Positions 14,502-23,331 are shown, counted from the stretch's first letter. The stretch: 45,997 nt of DNA from Synergistota bacterium (GCA_021159885.1 JAGHDO010000013.1:1-45997), one strand, 5' to 3'. The notes: generated by a model from the letters alone, not told the origin. Numbers and translations are program-made.

Positions 14502-15721
14502 AGCATCTCATTCAAAAGGTCAAGGTAATCGACGATAAGGCGAGTTATAAGGAACCTCTTGCGAACGTACTCCTTAGCATTCCTTCCTACCTCTCTTGCC
14601 ATTTCAGGATCCTTTATTATCTCCACTATCTTCCTCGCAAAGCCATCATAATCGTAAGGATCGAGAAGAAAGCCAGTTTCTCCATCCACTATTTGAATGG
14701 GAATTCCCCCAACCTTTGAAGCAACTACTGGTTTCCCCTTCCAGAGCGCCTCTGTAACGCTCAAACCAAAACCTTCCCTAAGCGACTTTTGAACGACCAC
14801 TGCAGAAATTCTCTGAAGAATGTTAACGAGAATATTGTTTTCACTCGTGATAAGAATTACATCGCGCTTGCAATCGAGATTATTCCTGCAAATCTCATCT
14901 ACCTTTCTCCTAACCCTGTTATATATCTCTACCCCTTCCGGATCATCGAGAGCCATGCTTCCACAAAGGATAAGCCTGCAATCCACCTCTTCCTTAACCT
15001 TACTGAAAATCTCAAGAACCCCTTCAGGATCCTTCCACTTATCGAAACGTGAAACCTGAAGAATTATGGGTTTATCCATTGGAATCCTGAATTTGTTAAG
15101 ATACTTAGCCATGGTTTCCTCATTGAGATCCATATTCTTGGGAGAAAGCGGATCTATCGCTGGATGAATTATTTTTTGCTCGACGGGAAGGTCTGGGCTC
15201 TTATAATCCTCGCTCGAGACTATAACAACGTCATATCTAAGGATAAAACCCTTTAGAAAGTCCCACAGCTCCTTGTTAGGAGCTGAGAGATCCACATGGC
15301 ATCTCCAGAACCATGGTTGTTTCTTCCTATAAAATGAGATCAGAGGTAGAGGTTGTGGATCATGTATCATAACAAAATCGTGTTCGATGGTGCAATAGCT
15401 CGCAAAGTCTTGATTAGTTCTAACATAAAGTTCCTTCTTTATTTCGGTCATGTTGATATCGTCCCCTTGAAGTGCGTTATGAAACTTCTTGGTGGTATCG
15501 AAAAAGTCAGGAGATCCGGGGATTATGCGCCAATCCGCCCTTATCCCAGCATCGTTTAAGAGAGGAACGAAAGATCGTAAGATTTCAGCAACCCCGCCCC
15601 CATAGTAGGTGGAGTTTATATGAAGAAATCTCGTACCGTAAAGCTTCCTCGCCTTTCTATAGATCTCAGCTATGGCTCGATCACCAACGACTCTCCTGTA
15701 ATCAGAAAGCCTTCTATCCAT
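14498..15721 (-). CDS. treT: TreT-type trehalose glycosyltransferring synthase (GT4)
   Basis: A 407-aa GT4 glycosyltransferase. The N-terminal sequence TRFLHINSTYYGGGVAEIL, then FFDTTKKFHNALQG and MIHDPQPLPLI, is characteristic of TreT from Pyrococcus, Thermoproteus and Thermotoga-like organisms. TreT makes trehalose directly from NDP-glucose and glucose. The C-terminal donor domain has ILQVSRFDKWKDPEGVLEIF, QKSLREGFGLSVTEALWKGKPVVASKVGG and GETGFLLDP, with the E-x7-E type motif. It lies six bases after the trehalose-6-P synthase/phosphatase gene, which strengthens the assignment. Related enzymes make mannosylglucosylglycerate or sucrose-like products, so substrate choice is still inferred. 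Confidence 0.85.
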   Translation of the reverse strand: MDRRLSDYRRVVGDRAIAEIYRKARKLYGTRFLHINSTYYGGGVAEILRSFVPLLNDAGIRADWRIIPGSPDFFDTTKKFHNALQGDDINMTEIKKELYVRTNQDFASYCTIEHDFVMIHDPQPLPLISFYRKKQPWFWRCHVDLSAPNKELWDFLKGFILRYDVVIVSSEDYKSPDLPVEQKIIHPAIDPLSPKNMDLNEETMAKYLNKFRIPMDKPIILQVSRFDKWKDPEGVLEIFSKVKEEVDCRLILCGSMALDDPEGVEIYNRVRRKVDEICRNNLDCKRDVILITSENNILVNILQRISAVVVQKSLREGFGLSVTEALWKGKPVVASKVGGIPIQIVDGETGFLLDPYDYDGFARKIVEIIKDPEMAREVGRNAKEYVRKRFLITRLIVDYLDLLNEML

Positions 15722-15727
15722 CGAATA

Positions 15728-17917
15728 TCACCTTCCCGATATCAGTTTTCTCAATATTCTTCTAACTTCTGTATAAGAATCAACGTAGTACTTAGCATTC
15801 GAAGCTCCAAAACCTACCTTTATGGTATAAGCCCTCTCGGGCATCGAAAAGAACATGTCCTCATCGGTCCAGTCATCTCCCATCGCAAGGATGAAATCCC
15901 AATCGGCATTAACAAGCCACTCATTAGCAGCCCTACCCTTATTCACTCCAAGATTTCTCACCTCTATTACCCTACTGCCTTCCAAAACCACAAGGTTAAA
16001 GTTTTCGGTGAGCTGAAGAAGAGCGCTTTTAAGCTCCCTCGCTCTAAATGAAGCGAGCCTTATGTCCGCTTTTCTGTAATGCCATGCGAGGGAAAATTCC
16101 TTCTCTTCGATGAAAGTACCGGGAGTTCTATCCACGTAAAACTCCAGTATGGGTTTTATCTCGGTCTTCCAGTCGTTTCTCAAAGCCTCTATCATACGCC
16201 AGCTTCCGCCTTTTTCCTTGATCCAAGCTCCATGCTCTGCAACGAGTGAGACACCAAGCTTCCCAAACCACTTCTCGAGGGTACCCCTATCTCTTCCACT
16301 TATTATAACCACCTCGTTTTTCCGCTCCGCTGAGAGTTTCCTTAATATATCTTTAAGTCTGGAATCCGGTTTCGCCTTCTCAGGTCTATCAGCAAATGGG
16401 ACAAGGGTTCCATCATAATCGAGGAATAGAAGACGAGCTTCACCCGAGAGATAATCTTCAACCATCTTTTCGAGCACCTCATCTGAGAGCTTCCAAGACT
16501 GGTGTCTCTTTTGGAGATTTTTAGCATGAAAGAGTCTCTCCATAAAATCGTTAGCCCATCTTATAACCGTATATCTTCTTAATCTGTCCTGCATAGCACG
16601 GTTCCTTTCCCTCTGTTCGTCTTCTCCCATTTCAAGAGCGGTTTTTATCGCACTGATCACACACTCCTTATCCTCAGGGTTAACGATTATAGCCTCTCCT
16701 AACTCCTTAGAAGCCCCCGCCATTTCACTCAAGATAAGCACCCCGTGCCCATCAATCTTAGTGGCAAGATACTCCTTTGCAACCAGATTCATACCATCCC
16801 TTAAGGGAGTGATAAGCGCAATATCAGCTATGCTATAAAGGGCAACGAGACTATGAAACGGCAGAGACCTATAAAGATACCAAATTGGGACCCAGCCAAT
16901 CGTTCCAAATCTACCGTTTATCCTTCCCACAACCTCGTCAACCTGTCTTTTAAGCTCCATATAGCGTTCTACCTTAGTTCTCGAGGGCACAGCTACCAGA
17001 AGAAAGGTAACCTTTTCCCTATAAGCGGGATATCTCTCAAGGAAAGCTTCAAAGGCAGAAAGTCTCTCCAAAATCCCCTTGGTATAGTCCAAGCGATCCA
17101 TCGAGAGGACTATTATCCTATCCCCTATCTTATTCCTGAACTTTCTTATCTCTCTTTGAACCTCCCTTGTCTGAACCGCACTCGAAAATCTATGATAATC
17201 TATTCCCATAGGAAACGCATCAACCTTAACCGATCTATCCCCCGTCCATATCTGACCGAGAGTATGTTCGAGACCTAAGATTCTATGAACGCTATCTAAG
17301 AAATAAAGCGCATAATCATAGGTATGAAAGCCTACAAGATCAGACCCCAGCATTCCGCTTAAGATATCGCTTCTCCAAGGAAGAAGTCGAAAGACCTCAT
17401 AAGATGGAAAGGGTATATGGAGAAAGAAGCCTATCGTTAAATCCGGCTTCCTCTTCCTGAGCATCTTTGGAAGAAGCATGAGATGATAATCGTGAATCCA
17501 GACTATATCATTATCTTTAAGTATCTTAAGAAGCTCCTTACAAAACTCCGAGTTAACCCTCTCATAATCCCGCCACATGGAAACATCGTAAATCGCATAC
17601 TCAGGAAAATAATGAAAGAGGGGCCATATCGCCTTGTTTGAGAAGCCATAATAATATCCCTCTATATCTGCCTGAGAGAGAAAAACGGGATAACAGCCCT
17701 CCCTAAGAAGAAGCTCTCTAAGTTCCTCTCTCTTTCCTCTCTTCAGCCTATCAGAAGACACGCCAGGCCATCCCACCCAGAGACTATCACCAAAAGATTT
17801 ATAAAATGAGGATAAACCGGTGGCAAGGCCTCCTACGCTCCTTTGAAGTTGAAACTCCCCCTTCCTAATCGACACGGTATAAGGCAATCTGTTTGAAACG
17901 ATAACAAGCCTTTTCAT
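15728..17917 (-). CDS. Bifunctional trehalose-6-phosphate synthase/phosphatase
   Basis: A 729-aa fusion. Residues 1-470 are a GT20 trehalose-6-phosphate synthase (OtsA): VIVSNRLPY, SVGGLATGL, VGWPG, the acceptor site HDYHLMLLP, DRLDYTKGI and RDGMNLVAKEYLA. Residues 490-729 are a HAD-type trehalose-6-phosphatase (OtsB): LFLDYDGTLVPF with its nucleophilic aspartate, VVIISGRDR, VAEHGAW and ILAMGDDWTDEDMF. It converts UDP(or NDP)-glucose plus glucose-6-phosphate to trehalose-6-phosphate and then trehalose, a compatible solute. It heads an operon with treT, an SDR and a secreted protein. Both active sites look complete. Confidence 0.96.
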   Translation of the reverse strand: MKRLVIVSNRLPYTVSIRKGEFQLQRSVGGLATGLSSFYKSFGDSLWVGWPGVSSDRLKRGKREELRELLLREGCYPVFLSQADIEGYYYGFSNKAIWPLFHYFPEYAIYDVSMWRDYERVNSEFCKELLKILKDNDIVWIHDYHLMLLPKMLRKRKPDLTIGFFLHIPFPSYEVFRLLPWRSDILSGMLGSDLVGFHTYDYALYFLDSVHRILGLEHTLGQIWTGDRSVKVDAFPMGIDYHRFSSAVQTREVQREIRKFRNKIGDRIIVLSMDRLDYTKGILERLSAFEAFLERYPAYREKVTFLLVAVPSRTKVERYMELKRQVDEVVGRINGRFGTIGWVPIWYLYRSLPFHSLVALYSIADIALITPLRDGMNLVAKEYLATKIDGHGVLILSEMAGASKELGEAIIVNPEDKECVISAIKTALEMGEDEQRERNRAMQDRLRRYTVIRWANDFMERLFHAKNLQKRHQSWKLSDEVLEKMVEDYLSGEARLLFLDYDGTLVPFADRPEKAKPDSRLKDILRKLSAERKNEVVIISGRDRGTLEKWFGKLGVSLVAEHGAWIKEKGGSWRMIEALRNDWKTEIKPILEFYVDRTPGTFIEEKEFSLAWHYRKADIRLASFRARELKSALLQLTENFNLVVLEGSRVIEVRNLGVNKGRAANEWLVNADWDFILAMGDDWTDEDMFFSMPERAYTIKVGFGASNAKYYVDSYTEVRRILRKLISGR

Positions 17918-17942
17918 CTAATTCCCCACCTTTCTCTAAAAG

Positions 17943-17969
17943 GCTATAACAATTTATAAATACAGTCAA
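17943..17969 (-). promoter_or_regulatory. Possible promoter of the trehalose operon
   Basis: The minus strand shows TTGACT (plus 17964-17969) and TATAGC (plus 17943-17948) 15 bases apart. The -10 is preceded by TGT, an extended -10. Spacing is short, so the extended -10 may carry most of the activity. Confidence 0.4.
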
Positions 17970-17987
17970 GAGGAAATGAACTCGCTA

Positions 17988-17996
17988 TGCTATAAT
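17988..17996 (+). promoter_or_regulatory. Extended -10 promoter, apparently leaderless
   Basis: TGCTATAAT contains a perfect TATAAT at 17991-17996 with the TGN extension and no -35 match. The predicted transcription start is at about 18002-18004, on the ATG at 18003. Confidence 0.6.
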
Positions 17997-18002
17997 AGGC
18001 AT

Positions 18003-19127
18003 ATGAAGATCGCGATCGAAAAATTAAAGGAGATTAACGCTCAGGAGATTAAGCGCGCTCTTAAGAGCATAATAGACGCGCTTGGAGGAGTTGAGAGGTT
18101 CGTCTCGCCTGGGGATAAGGTGCTTATAAAGCCTAATCTTCTTTCTCCCTCAAAGATAGAGGAGGCAAGAATAACAGATCCCCGACTTATAGAAGCAATG
18201 GTTCAGCTCATACACCCGATAGCCTCCGAGATTTGGATAGGGGATAGCTCTGGTGTTTCAACGAGGAGTGCCACACGCGAAACGATGAAAAGCGCTAAAC
18301 TGGATGAACTTCCCAATCTATACCCCAAGGTAAAGCTAAGAAACTTCGATGAGGAGGAAAAAAGAATCACTAAGATAAGCCTCGGAAAAAGAGGAGAGAC
18401 CCAAGTCGCTCTAGCAGAAGCGGTATTCCAAGCCGATAAGGTCATAAATCTGCCGAAGCTTAAAACGCATAACTTTACGATTATGACGTGCGCAGTAAAA
18501 AATACATTTGGGTGTCTTCCCGGGAGCCAAAAAGCGAGAATACACGCGGAAGCCAAGGATCCAATAAGCTTCTCACATGCTCTTATAGATATTCACTTAG
18601 AGGTTAAGCCTACTCTATCCATAGTTGATGCCACCCTTTCGATGGAAGGAGAGGGACCCGCTTGGGGAAAGCCCATTGAAACCGGGCTTATCTTCGGGGG
18701 AGAGAGCGCCTTCGCGGTTGACATGGTGGCTGCTAAAATCATGGGATTAAGACCGGAAAAGGTGCCAACCATAAAGGTCGCCCAGGAAAGAGGATTGAAC
18801 CCCAGCGAGATAGAAATTGAGGGAGAGAGCTTAAGCAACATTAGCTTTAACTTTAAGACACCGAGAAGCGTCCTGTTTATAAGAACCCTACCTTCATTCA
18901 TATGGAGAAGCTTTACTCCGAGGGTCAGAATGAATCAAGAAAAGTGTATCAAATGTGGAATATGTGCCAGTAATTGTCCTGCTAAGGCTATAGCGCTTGA
19001 TCCCTTTCCCCAGGTCGATGACTCAAGATGCATTCTGTGCTTTTGCTGTCATGAGCTCTGTCCCGTTGGAGCGGTGTATATTCAGGAAAGACTATTATCC
19101 AAAATTTTACTGCGTGGGGTGATCTAA
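18003..19127 (+). CDS. DUF362 protein with C-terminal 2x[4Fe-4S] ferredoxin domain
   Basis: About 374 aa. The N-terminal 300 residues are a DUF362 domain (KVLIKPNLLSPS, EIWIGDSSGVSTR, ADKVINLPKLKTHNFTIMTCAVKNTFGCLPG, and a late SIVDATLSMEGEGP). The C-terminal domain has two CxxCxxCxxxCP sets (CIKCGICASNCP and CILCFCCHELCP), so it binds two [4Fe-4S] clusters. DUF362 proteins are widespread in anaerobes; biochemical function is mostly undefined. The ATG at 18003 is chosen because the DUF362 sequence begins MKIAIEKL and a -10 box at 17991-17996 lies inside the only upstream alternative (ATG 17976). The next gene follows after one base. Why it precedes phospholipid genes is unclear. Confidence 0.88.
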   Translation: MKIAIEKLKEINAQEIKRALKSIIDALGGVERFVSPGDKVLIKPNLLSPSKIEEARITDPRLIEAMVQLIHPIASEIWIGDSSGVSTRSATRETMKSAKLDELPNLYPKVKLRNFDEEEKRITKISLGKRGETQVALAEAVFQADKVINLPKLKTHNFTIMTCAVKNTFGCLPGSQKARIHAEAKDPISFSHALIDIHLEVKPTLSIVDATLSMEGEGPAWGKPIETGLIFGGESAFAVDMVAAKIMGLRPEKVPTIKVAQERGLNPSEIEIEGESLSNISFNFKTPRSVLFIRTLPSFIWRSFTPRVRMNQEKCIKCGICASNCPAKAIALDPFPQVDDSRCILCFCCHELCPVGAVYIQERLLSKILLRGVI

Positions 19128-19128
19128 G

Positions 19129-19665
19129 CTGAACTTAGCTCTTAAGTTAACCTTTCTGAGAATGCTTCTCGCCATTCCGTTTATGGCATCCTGCTTATTG
19201 GAAAAGAGCGAGCTAAAGGTCATCTCTATCCTGATATTTGCGATAGCTTCCTTGACCGACTATTTAGATGGTAGGATAGCACGGGCTTATGGAATAGTCA
19301 CGGATGCGGGAAAGATACTCGACCCCATAGCGGACAAAATTCTTATTACCTCCGCCTTTGTTAGTTTCGTACAAATAGACAAGATACCCGCATGGATAGC
19401 CGTAGTCATTATAGCCCGAGAGTTTCTGGTAACAGGCTTAAGAATAATAGCTGCGAAGCGAAGCTTGGTTATAGCGGCAAGCCCATTCGGCAAGGCAAAG
19501 ATGGTTCTCCAAACCATTACGGTTTTCATAATACTCGGAGGATTAGGAGAAGCTATAGACCTTCTCTTTATATGGGCAACCGCCATAATTACCATACTCT
19601 CTGGAGCTGATTATTTCATAAAGAATAGAGCCATTTTGAAGGAAGCCCTCAAGGAGGGAGGATAA
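19129..19665 (+). CDS. pgsA: Phosphatidylglycerophosphate synthase, probable CTG start
   Basis: A membrane CDP-alcohol phosphatidyltransferase making phosphatidylglycerophosphate from CDP-diacylglycerol and glycerol-3-phosphate. The family motif is complete: D-G-x2-A-R-x8-G-x3-D-x3-D in DYLDGRIARAYG through KILDPIADK. About four or five membrane helices follow. The first ATG (19162) would remove the conserved N-terminal segment NLALKLTFLR, which PgsA proteins need (normally MNLPNKLTLLR). In frame upstream there is only a CTG at 19129, preceded by GGGGTGATC, a good ribosome site nine bases away, and a stop at 19120-19122. With CTG the protein is 178 aa, the normal length. plsY starts five bases after its stop. 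Confidence 0.9.
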   Translation: MNLALKLTFLRMLLAIPFMASCLLEKSELKVISILIFAIASLTDYLDGRIARAYGIVTDAGKILDPIADKILITSAFVSFVQIDKIPAWIAVVIIAREFLVTGLRIIAAKRSLVIAASPFGKAKMVLQTITVFIILGGLGEAIDLLFIWATAIITILSGADYFIKNRAILKEALKEGG

Positions 19666-19670
19666 GCATT

Positions 19671-20279
19671 ATGAGCGCGCTCCTTCTGGTAGTAATAGGT
19701 TTCCTTTGCGGTTCCTTTCCAACGGGGTATGTATATGCAAAGCTCACCGCAGGTATAGACATAAGAAAGTATGGAAGCGGAAATATAGGCATGGCAAACT
19801 TAAGGAGAACCTTAGGAAGAAAAGCCGGGTTGATAACGCTTGCTGGAGATCTGGCTAAGGGAGCAATACCCTATTTAATAGCATTGAAGTTAACCAGTTC
19901 ATACTCTATAGCCTTATCCTCCGGCTTTGCAGCGATATGTGGACATATATGGACACCCTTTTTAGGGTTTAAGGGAGGAAAGGGAATAGCAACAACCTTT
20001 GGCGTTCTCGCAGCGGCGTGTTTACCCGTGGCTTTACTTTCGGCATTCGTTTGGTATCTCATAGTTAAGATAACGAGGTATTCCTCATTAGGATCCCTAT
20101 GTGGCGTGGGCTCAAGTATAGCTTGGGCTTACGCAGTGCCTTTCTCTCCGAAGCTCCTTCCTTACTTTTCCATGATAGCTTTTTTGCTCTCTATTTATAC
20201 ACACAGAGCAAACATAAAAAGGCTTCTTAGGGGGGAGGAGCTAACTATAGATGGCAAACCAAAGGTTAGAAAAGCTTAA
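19671..20279 (+). CDS. plsY: Glycerol-3-phosphate acyltransferase PlsY
   Basis: A 202-aa integral membrane acyltransferase that moves an acyl group from acyl-phosphate to glycerol-3-phosphate, the first step of phospholipid synthesis. Three PlsY motifs are visible: GSFPTGYVYAKL, YGSGNIGMANLRRTLG, and GHIWTPFLGFKGGKGIATTFG. A further one near the end (SLGSLCGVGSSIAWAY) fits the fourth loop. The ribosome site GGAGGGAGGAT lies before the ATG. It is directly after pgsA, so two phospholipid steps are encoded together. The stop lies 29 bases inside the next gene. Confidence 0.96.
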   Translation: MSALLLVVIGFLCGSFPTGYVYAKLTAGIDIRKYGSGNIGMANLRRTLGRKAGLITLAGDLAKGAIPYLIALKLTSSYSIALSSGFAAICGHIWTPFLGFKGGKGIATTFGVLAAACLPVALLSAFVWYLIVKITRYSSLGSLCGVGSSIAWAYAVPFSPKLLPYFSMIAFLLSIYTHRANIKRLLRGEELTIDGKPKVRKA

Positions 20280-21114
20280 ATCGCTTATCTCTCCCTGCAA
20301 GATCTGCCCTCTTAAATGCGGAGTGAACAGAAGCAAGGGAGAGGCGGGGTTTTGCAAGGTAGCAACGCTCAAACCGATGATAAGCAGTTACGGTCCCCAC
20401 TTCGGTGAGGAAAGCTTCTTGGTAGGTAGGGGTGGCTCCGGAACGATATTCTTCACATACTGCAACTTAAGATGTGTCTTCTGCCAAAATTATGATATAA
20501 GCCAGCTTGGATCAGGTAGGGAAATAGAAGTAGAAGATCTCGTTAAGATAATGCTTATACTTCAAAAAGCCGGTTGTCATAACATAAATCTTGTGACCCC
20601 AACCCCACATGTCTATTCCATAGCACAAGCTATAGAAATCGCCCGAGAAAAAGGGCTTGAGATTCCCATAGTCTATAACACGGGGGGATACGACTCCGTT
20701 GAAACGCTTAGGGCTCTAAAAGGCCTTATAGATATATACATGCCCGATTTCAAGTATGGTAGATCAGATCTTGGTGAGATGTACTCCAAGGTGAAAAACT
20801 ATACAGAAATCGCTCTGGGGGCTATTGATGAGATGCTATCTCAAGTAGGGCATCTGGAAATGGACCCCCGTGGGGTAGCCATCAAGGGCGTCTTTATAAG
20901 ACATCTCATTCTACCCAACGATAGTGCCGCATCGTTCGAAGCTCTTAAAATCCTTGCAGAAAACTTTCCCAGAATAGCGGTAAACATAATGGATCAGTAT
21001 TACCCAACTTATCTCGCAAGAAGCTACCCCTACATATCAAGAAGAATAAACGGAAGAGAATGGAGAGAGGTTTATAACTTCGCTAAGAGCCTTAATATAA
21101 GAATAGTAAGCTAA
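20251..21114 (+). CDS. Radical SAM protein, PflX-like (pyruvate formate-lyase activating enzyme homologue)
   Basis: A 287-aa radical SAM protein. The [4Fe-4S] motif CxxxCxxC is C71-NLR-C75-VF-C78. An N-terminal extension carries further cysteines (C16, C19, C23, C35: CKICPLKCG and GFC), the hallmark of the PflX/COG1313 group, which are homologues of glycyl-radical activases without an assigned substrate. SAM-binding features such as GRGGSGTIFF and NTGGYDS are present. The start overlaps plsY by 29 bases with a GGAGGAG ribosome site inside plsY. The last 23 bases overlap the convergent feoB. No glycyl-radical enzyme is in the window, so the target protein is unknown. Confidence 0.87.
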   Translation: MANQRLEKLKSLISPCKICPLKCGVNRSKGEAGFCKVATLKPMISSYGPHFGEESFLVGRGGSGTIFFTYCNLRCVFCQNYDISQLGSGREIEVEDLVKIMLILQKAGCHNINLVTPTPHVYSIAQAIEIAREKGLEIPIVYNTGGYDSVETLRALKGLIDIYMPDFKYGRSDLGEMYSKVKNYTEIALGAIDEMLSQVGHLEMDPRGVAIKGVFIRHLILPNDSAASFEALKILAENFPRIAVNIMDQYYPTYLARSYPYISRRINGREWREVYNFAKSLNIRIVS

Positions 21115-23023
21115 CGCCTCTCACGATCATGGCTAAGATATAAGCCAAGACAGTAGTAAGCAAAACCACAAAGAGGGCTTTTCGCGTACCTATTTCCTTG
21201 AGAAGAGCTCCGAGCGTGGAGACGCACGGAAAGTAAAATACCACAAACACGGTAAATACAAGCATTTGAACCGCGCTTAGAATAGCGAGATTTCCACCGA
21301 GAGCCTGCTTTAGCATGAGCAGAGAGAGCTCCTTGCGCATTATACCGAAGATGAGGGTAACGCCCACCTGAGACGGAAGCCCCAAAGTTCCCGTTATAAA
21401 CGAGAGAAAAGAGTTAAGCTTAGACTCAAGCCCATAGTATGTTAGAAGCGACAGGGCTATGCTTCCTCCTATAAGAAGAGGCCAAGCTATGACTATGAAT
21501 TCTCGTAAGCGAAGCCAAGTTTTAGCCAAGACCGTCCTCAAGGTAGGAAGACGATATGGCGGGACTTCCATTATAAGCCCCTCACAGTATCCCGGCAAAA
21601 GCCTTGAAAAGATCCATCCTACAAGACCGATCATAAATAAGTTTAAAGCGTATATAAAGAAAGCCCAACCTCCACCGAGATAAAAACCAACGAGCCCCAT
21701 TATTATGGTCATTCGAGCAGCACACGGAACCATAACCGCCAGAATGGATGCCACAAACCTATCTCGTGGGCTATCGAGAATCCTCACTGCCATTACCGCG
21801 GGAACATTGCAACCGTAGCCGAGAACCAGCGGTAAAACCGCCTTACCGTGGAGACCTATTCTGTGCATAAGCGCATCCATTAAAAAAGCGATTCTCGGAA
21901 GATAGCCAAGGTCCTCAAGGAAAGATAATCCCAGAAGAAAAGGTAAAAGATAGGGAAGAACTATTGCAAGACCGCCGGTGAATCCATCATACACGCCCTT
22001 AAAAATGAAAAAGGAAAGCCCCTTGGCACGGAACGTCGTTGAAATCCCGTTAAAAATAGATTCGAAAAGGCTTAACAGGGGTTCCTCAAGAAGCGCTCCG
22101 AACCTAAATACCAAGGAAAAGAACGCATAAAGGGTTAGAAAAAGAAAGGGATAGCCTATATACGGATTAAGGAGTATCGCATCTATTCTATCCCTGAAGG
22201 AGGGCTTCACTCTACGAACACGCGATACCTCCTCAAAAATAGAAAAGGCAAGCGAGTGCCTTTGTGAGGCTATTATCTCCTCAGGCGTTCTCTCATGCCC
22301 CTCGAAGAGCTTTTTTCTTACATCCTCCACAAAACCCTTAAGATCTGGAGAATATCTATAAACCATGGATGATATCTCCTCATCCTGCTCTATAAGCTTG
22401 AGAGCTATAAATCTCGAGGGAAACTTCCCAACGATCTCTATTTTCTTTAGCCTATCCTCAAGGCTGATAATATACCTTTCCACGCCCCTACAGAACTTTG
22501 GGGGAGATGTCTTAACGCCCTCCTCCACCGCCTTTAAGGCCGTCTCAAAGAGCTCCTTCACACCCTTACCTCTCTTGGCAATTGCCGGAACCACCGGAAC
22601 ACCAAGTATCTCAGAGAGCTTATCCACATCTATAACTATTCCCTTTTCAAGCGCTTCATCCATCATGTTTAAGCAAACTATCATAGGTAGCTCAAGTTCC
22701 ATAAGCTCTATCGTAAATTCTAAGCTCCTTGAAAGAAGAGAGGCATCTATTACGTTAATATAAAGGTCTGCACCGGTTCGCAGTATAAACCTGCGTGATT
22801 CCCTTTCCGCCTCATCCGTGGGAGAAAGCGAATAGATCCCAGGCAAATCTATAAGCTCAAAGACTCTGTTGCCAAATCGAACATCGCTTATAGTATAAGA
22901 AACCGTTGTACCGGGAAAGTTAGATGTCACAGACCTGTACCCCGCTACCTGATTAAATATCGTGCTCTTCCCACAATTAGGTTGACCTACAAGAGCTATC
23001 CTCAGCTTATCCTTTCCACCCAA
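21092..23023 (-). CDS. feoB: Ferrous iron transport protein B
   Basis: A 643-aa Fe(II) transporter. The N-terminal G domain has G1 GQPNCGKS (13-20), the G3 region DLPGIYSLSP, G4 CLNMMDEA and G5-like PAIAKRGKG. A helical GDI-like stretch follows, then the membrane domain from about residue 270 with the two Gate motifs: YGCNVPAV, and the VPCAARMTI segment with its cysteine. It is shorter than E. coli FeoB (773) but close to Thermotoga-type proteins. It overlaps feoA by 22 bases. Its 3' end overlaps the radical SAM gene. Acquisition of Fe(II) suits an anaerobe with several Fe-S proteins nearby. Confidence 0.97.
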   Translation of the reverse strand: MGGKDKLRIALVGQPNCGKSTIFNQVAGYRSVTSNFPGTTVSYTISDVRFGNRVFELIDLPGIYSLSPTDEAERESRRFILRTGADLYINVIDASLLSRSLEFTIELMELELPMIVCLNMMDEALEKGIVIDVDKLSEILGVPVVPAIAKRGKGVKELFETALKAVEEGVKTSPPKFCRGVERYIISLEDRLKKIEIVGKFPSRFIALKLIEQDEEISSMVYRYSPDLKGFVEDVRKKLFEGHERTPEEIIASQRHSLAFSIFEEVSRVRRVKPSFRDRIDAILLNPYIGYPFLFLTLYAFFSLVFRFGALLEEPLLSLFESIFNGISTTFRAKGLSFFIFKGVYDGFTGGLAIVLPYLLPFLLGLSFLEDLGYLPRIAFLMDALMHRIGLHGKAVLPLVLGYGCNVPAVMAVRILDSPRDRFVASILAVMVPCAARMTIIMGLVGFYLGGGWAFFIYALNLFMIGLVGWIFSRLLPGYCEGLIMEVPPYRLPTLRTVLAKTWLRLREFIVIAWPLLIGGSIALSLLTYYGLESKLNSFLSFITGTLGLPSQVGVTLIFGIMRKELSLLMLKQALGGNLAILSAVQMLVFTVFVVFYFPCVSTLGALLKEIGTRKALFVVLLTTVLAYILAMIVRGVSLLFLY

Positions 23024-23241
23024 ATTCTTGAAGCAACTCCTTTCCCAAGGGCAACTCTCGTGTTGTTAACCTCTATCATTATGGGCCCGCCAAAGAAAGC
23101 GCTTTTAGAAACGCGAACCTCTATGCCCGGCATAACGCCGAGCTGAATCAATCTCATCCTAAACCCTCTTCCTCCCATTATGCTAACTACCCTGCCTCTT
23201 TCCCCTTCACGAAGTCTATCGAGAGAAATGACGTCTTTCAT
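23002..23241 (-). CDS. feoA: Ferrous iron transport protein A (FeoA)
   Basis: A small SH3-like protein of 79 aa from ATG 23241, chosen because GTGAGGATAAG precedes it and FeoA usually starts about here (ISLDRLREGERGRV). A longer reading from ATG 23262 lacks a ribosome site. Family features are IMGGRGFRMRLIQLGVMPGIEV and PIMIEVNNTRVALGKGVASRIWVE. FeoA interacts with FeoB and modulates it. Its stop overlaps the feoB start by 22 bases, so feoAB is one unit. No FeoC and no clear Fur box are seen. Confidence 0.93.
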   Translation of the reverse strand: MKDVISLDRLREGERGRVVSIMGGRGFRMRLIQLGVMPGIEVRVSKSAFFGGPIMIEVNNTRVALGKGVASRIWVERIS

Positions 23242-23306
23242 CTTATCCTCACCCTCGCTCATAAACAAAGAGCGCAAAATGCTTTCCAAAAATCTTAGCT
23301 TCGTTT

Positions 23307-23315
23307 ATTATAGCA
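23307..23315 (-). promoter_or_regulatory. Extended -10 promoter for feoAB
   Basis: The minus strand reads TGCTATAAT (plus 23307-23315), a perfect -10 with TGN extension and no -35 match. It gives a leader of about 60 bases before feoA. It sits within 20 bases of the divergent promoter at 23323-23331. Confidence 0.6.
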
Positions 23316-23322
23316 CAGAAGG

Positions 23323-23331
23323 TGATATAAT
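23323..23331 (+). promoter_or_regulatory. Extended -10 promoter of the methionine synthase operon, apparently leaderless
   Basis: TGATATAAT with perfect TATAAT at 23326-23331; the ATG at 23339 is seven bases downstream, about where transcription would begin. No ribosome binding site precedes that ATG. Confidence 0.6.
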
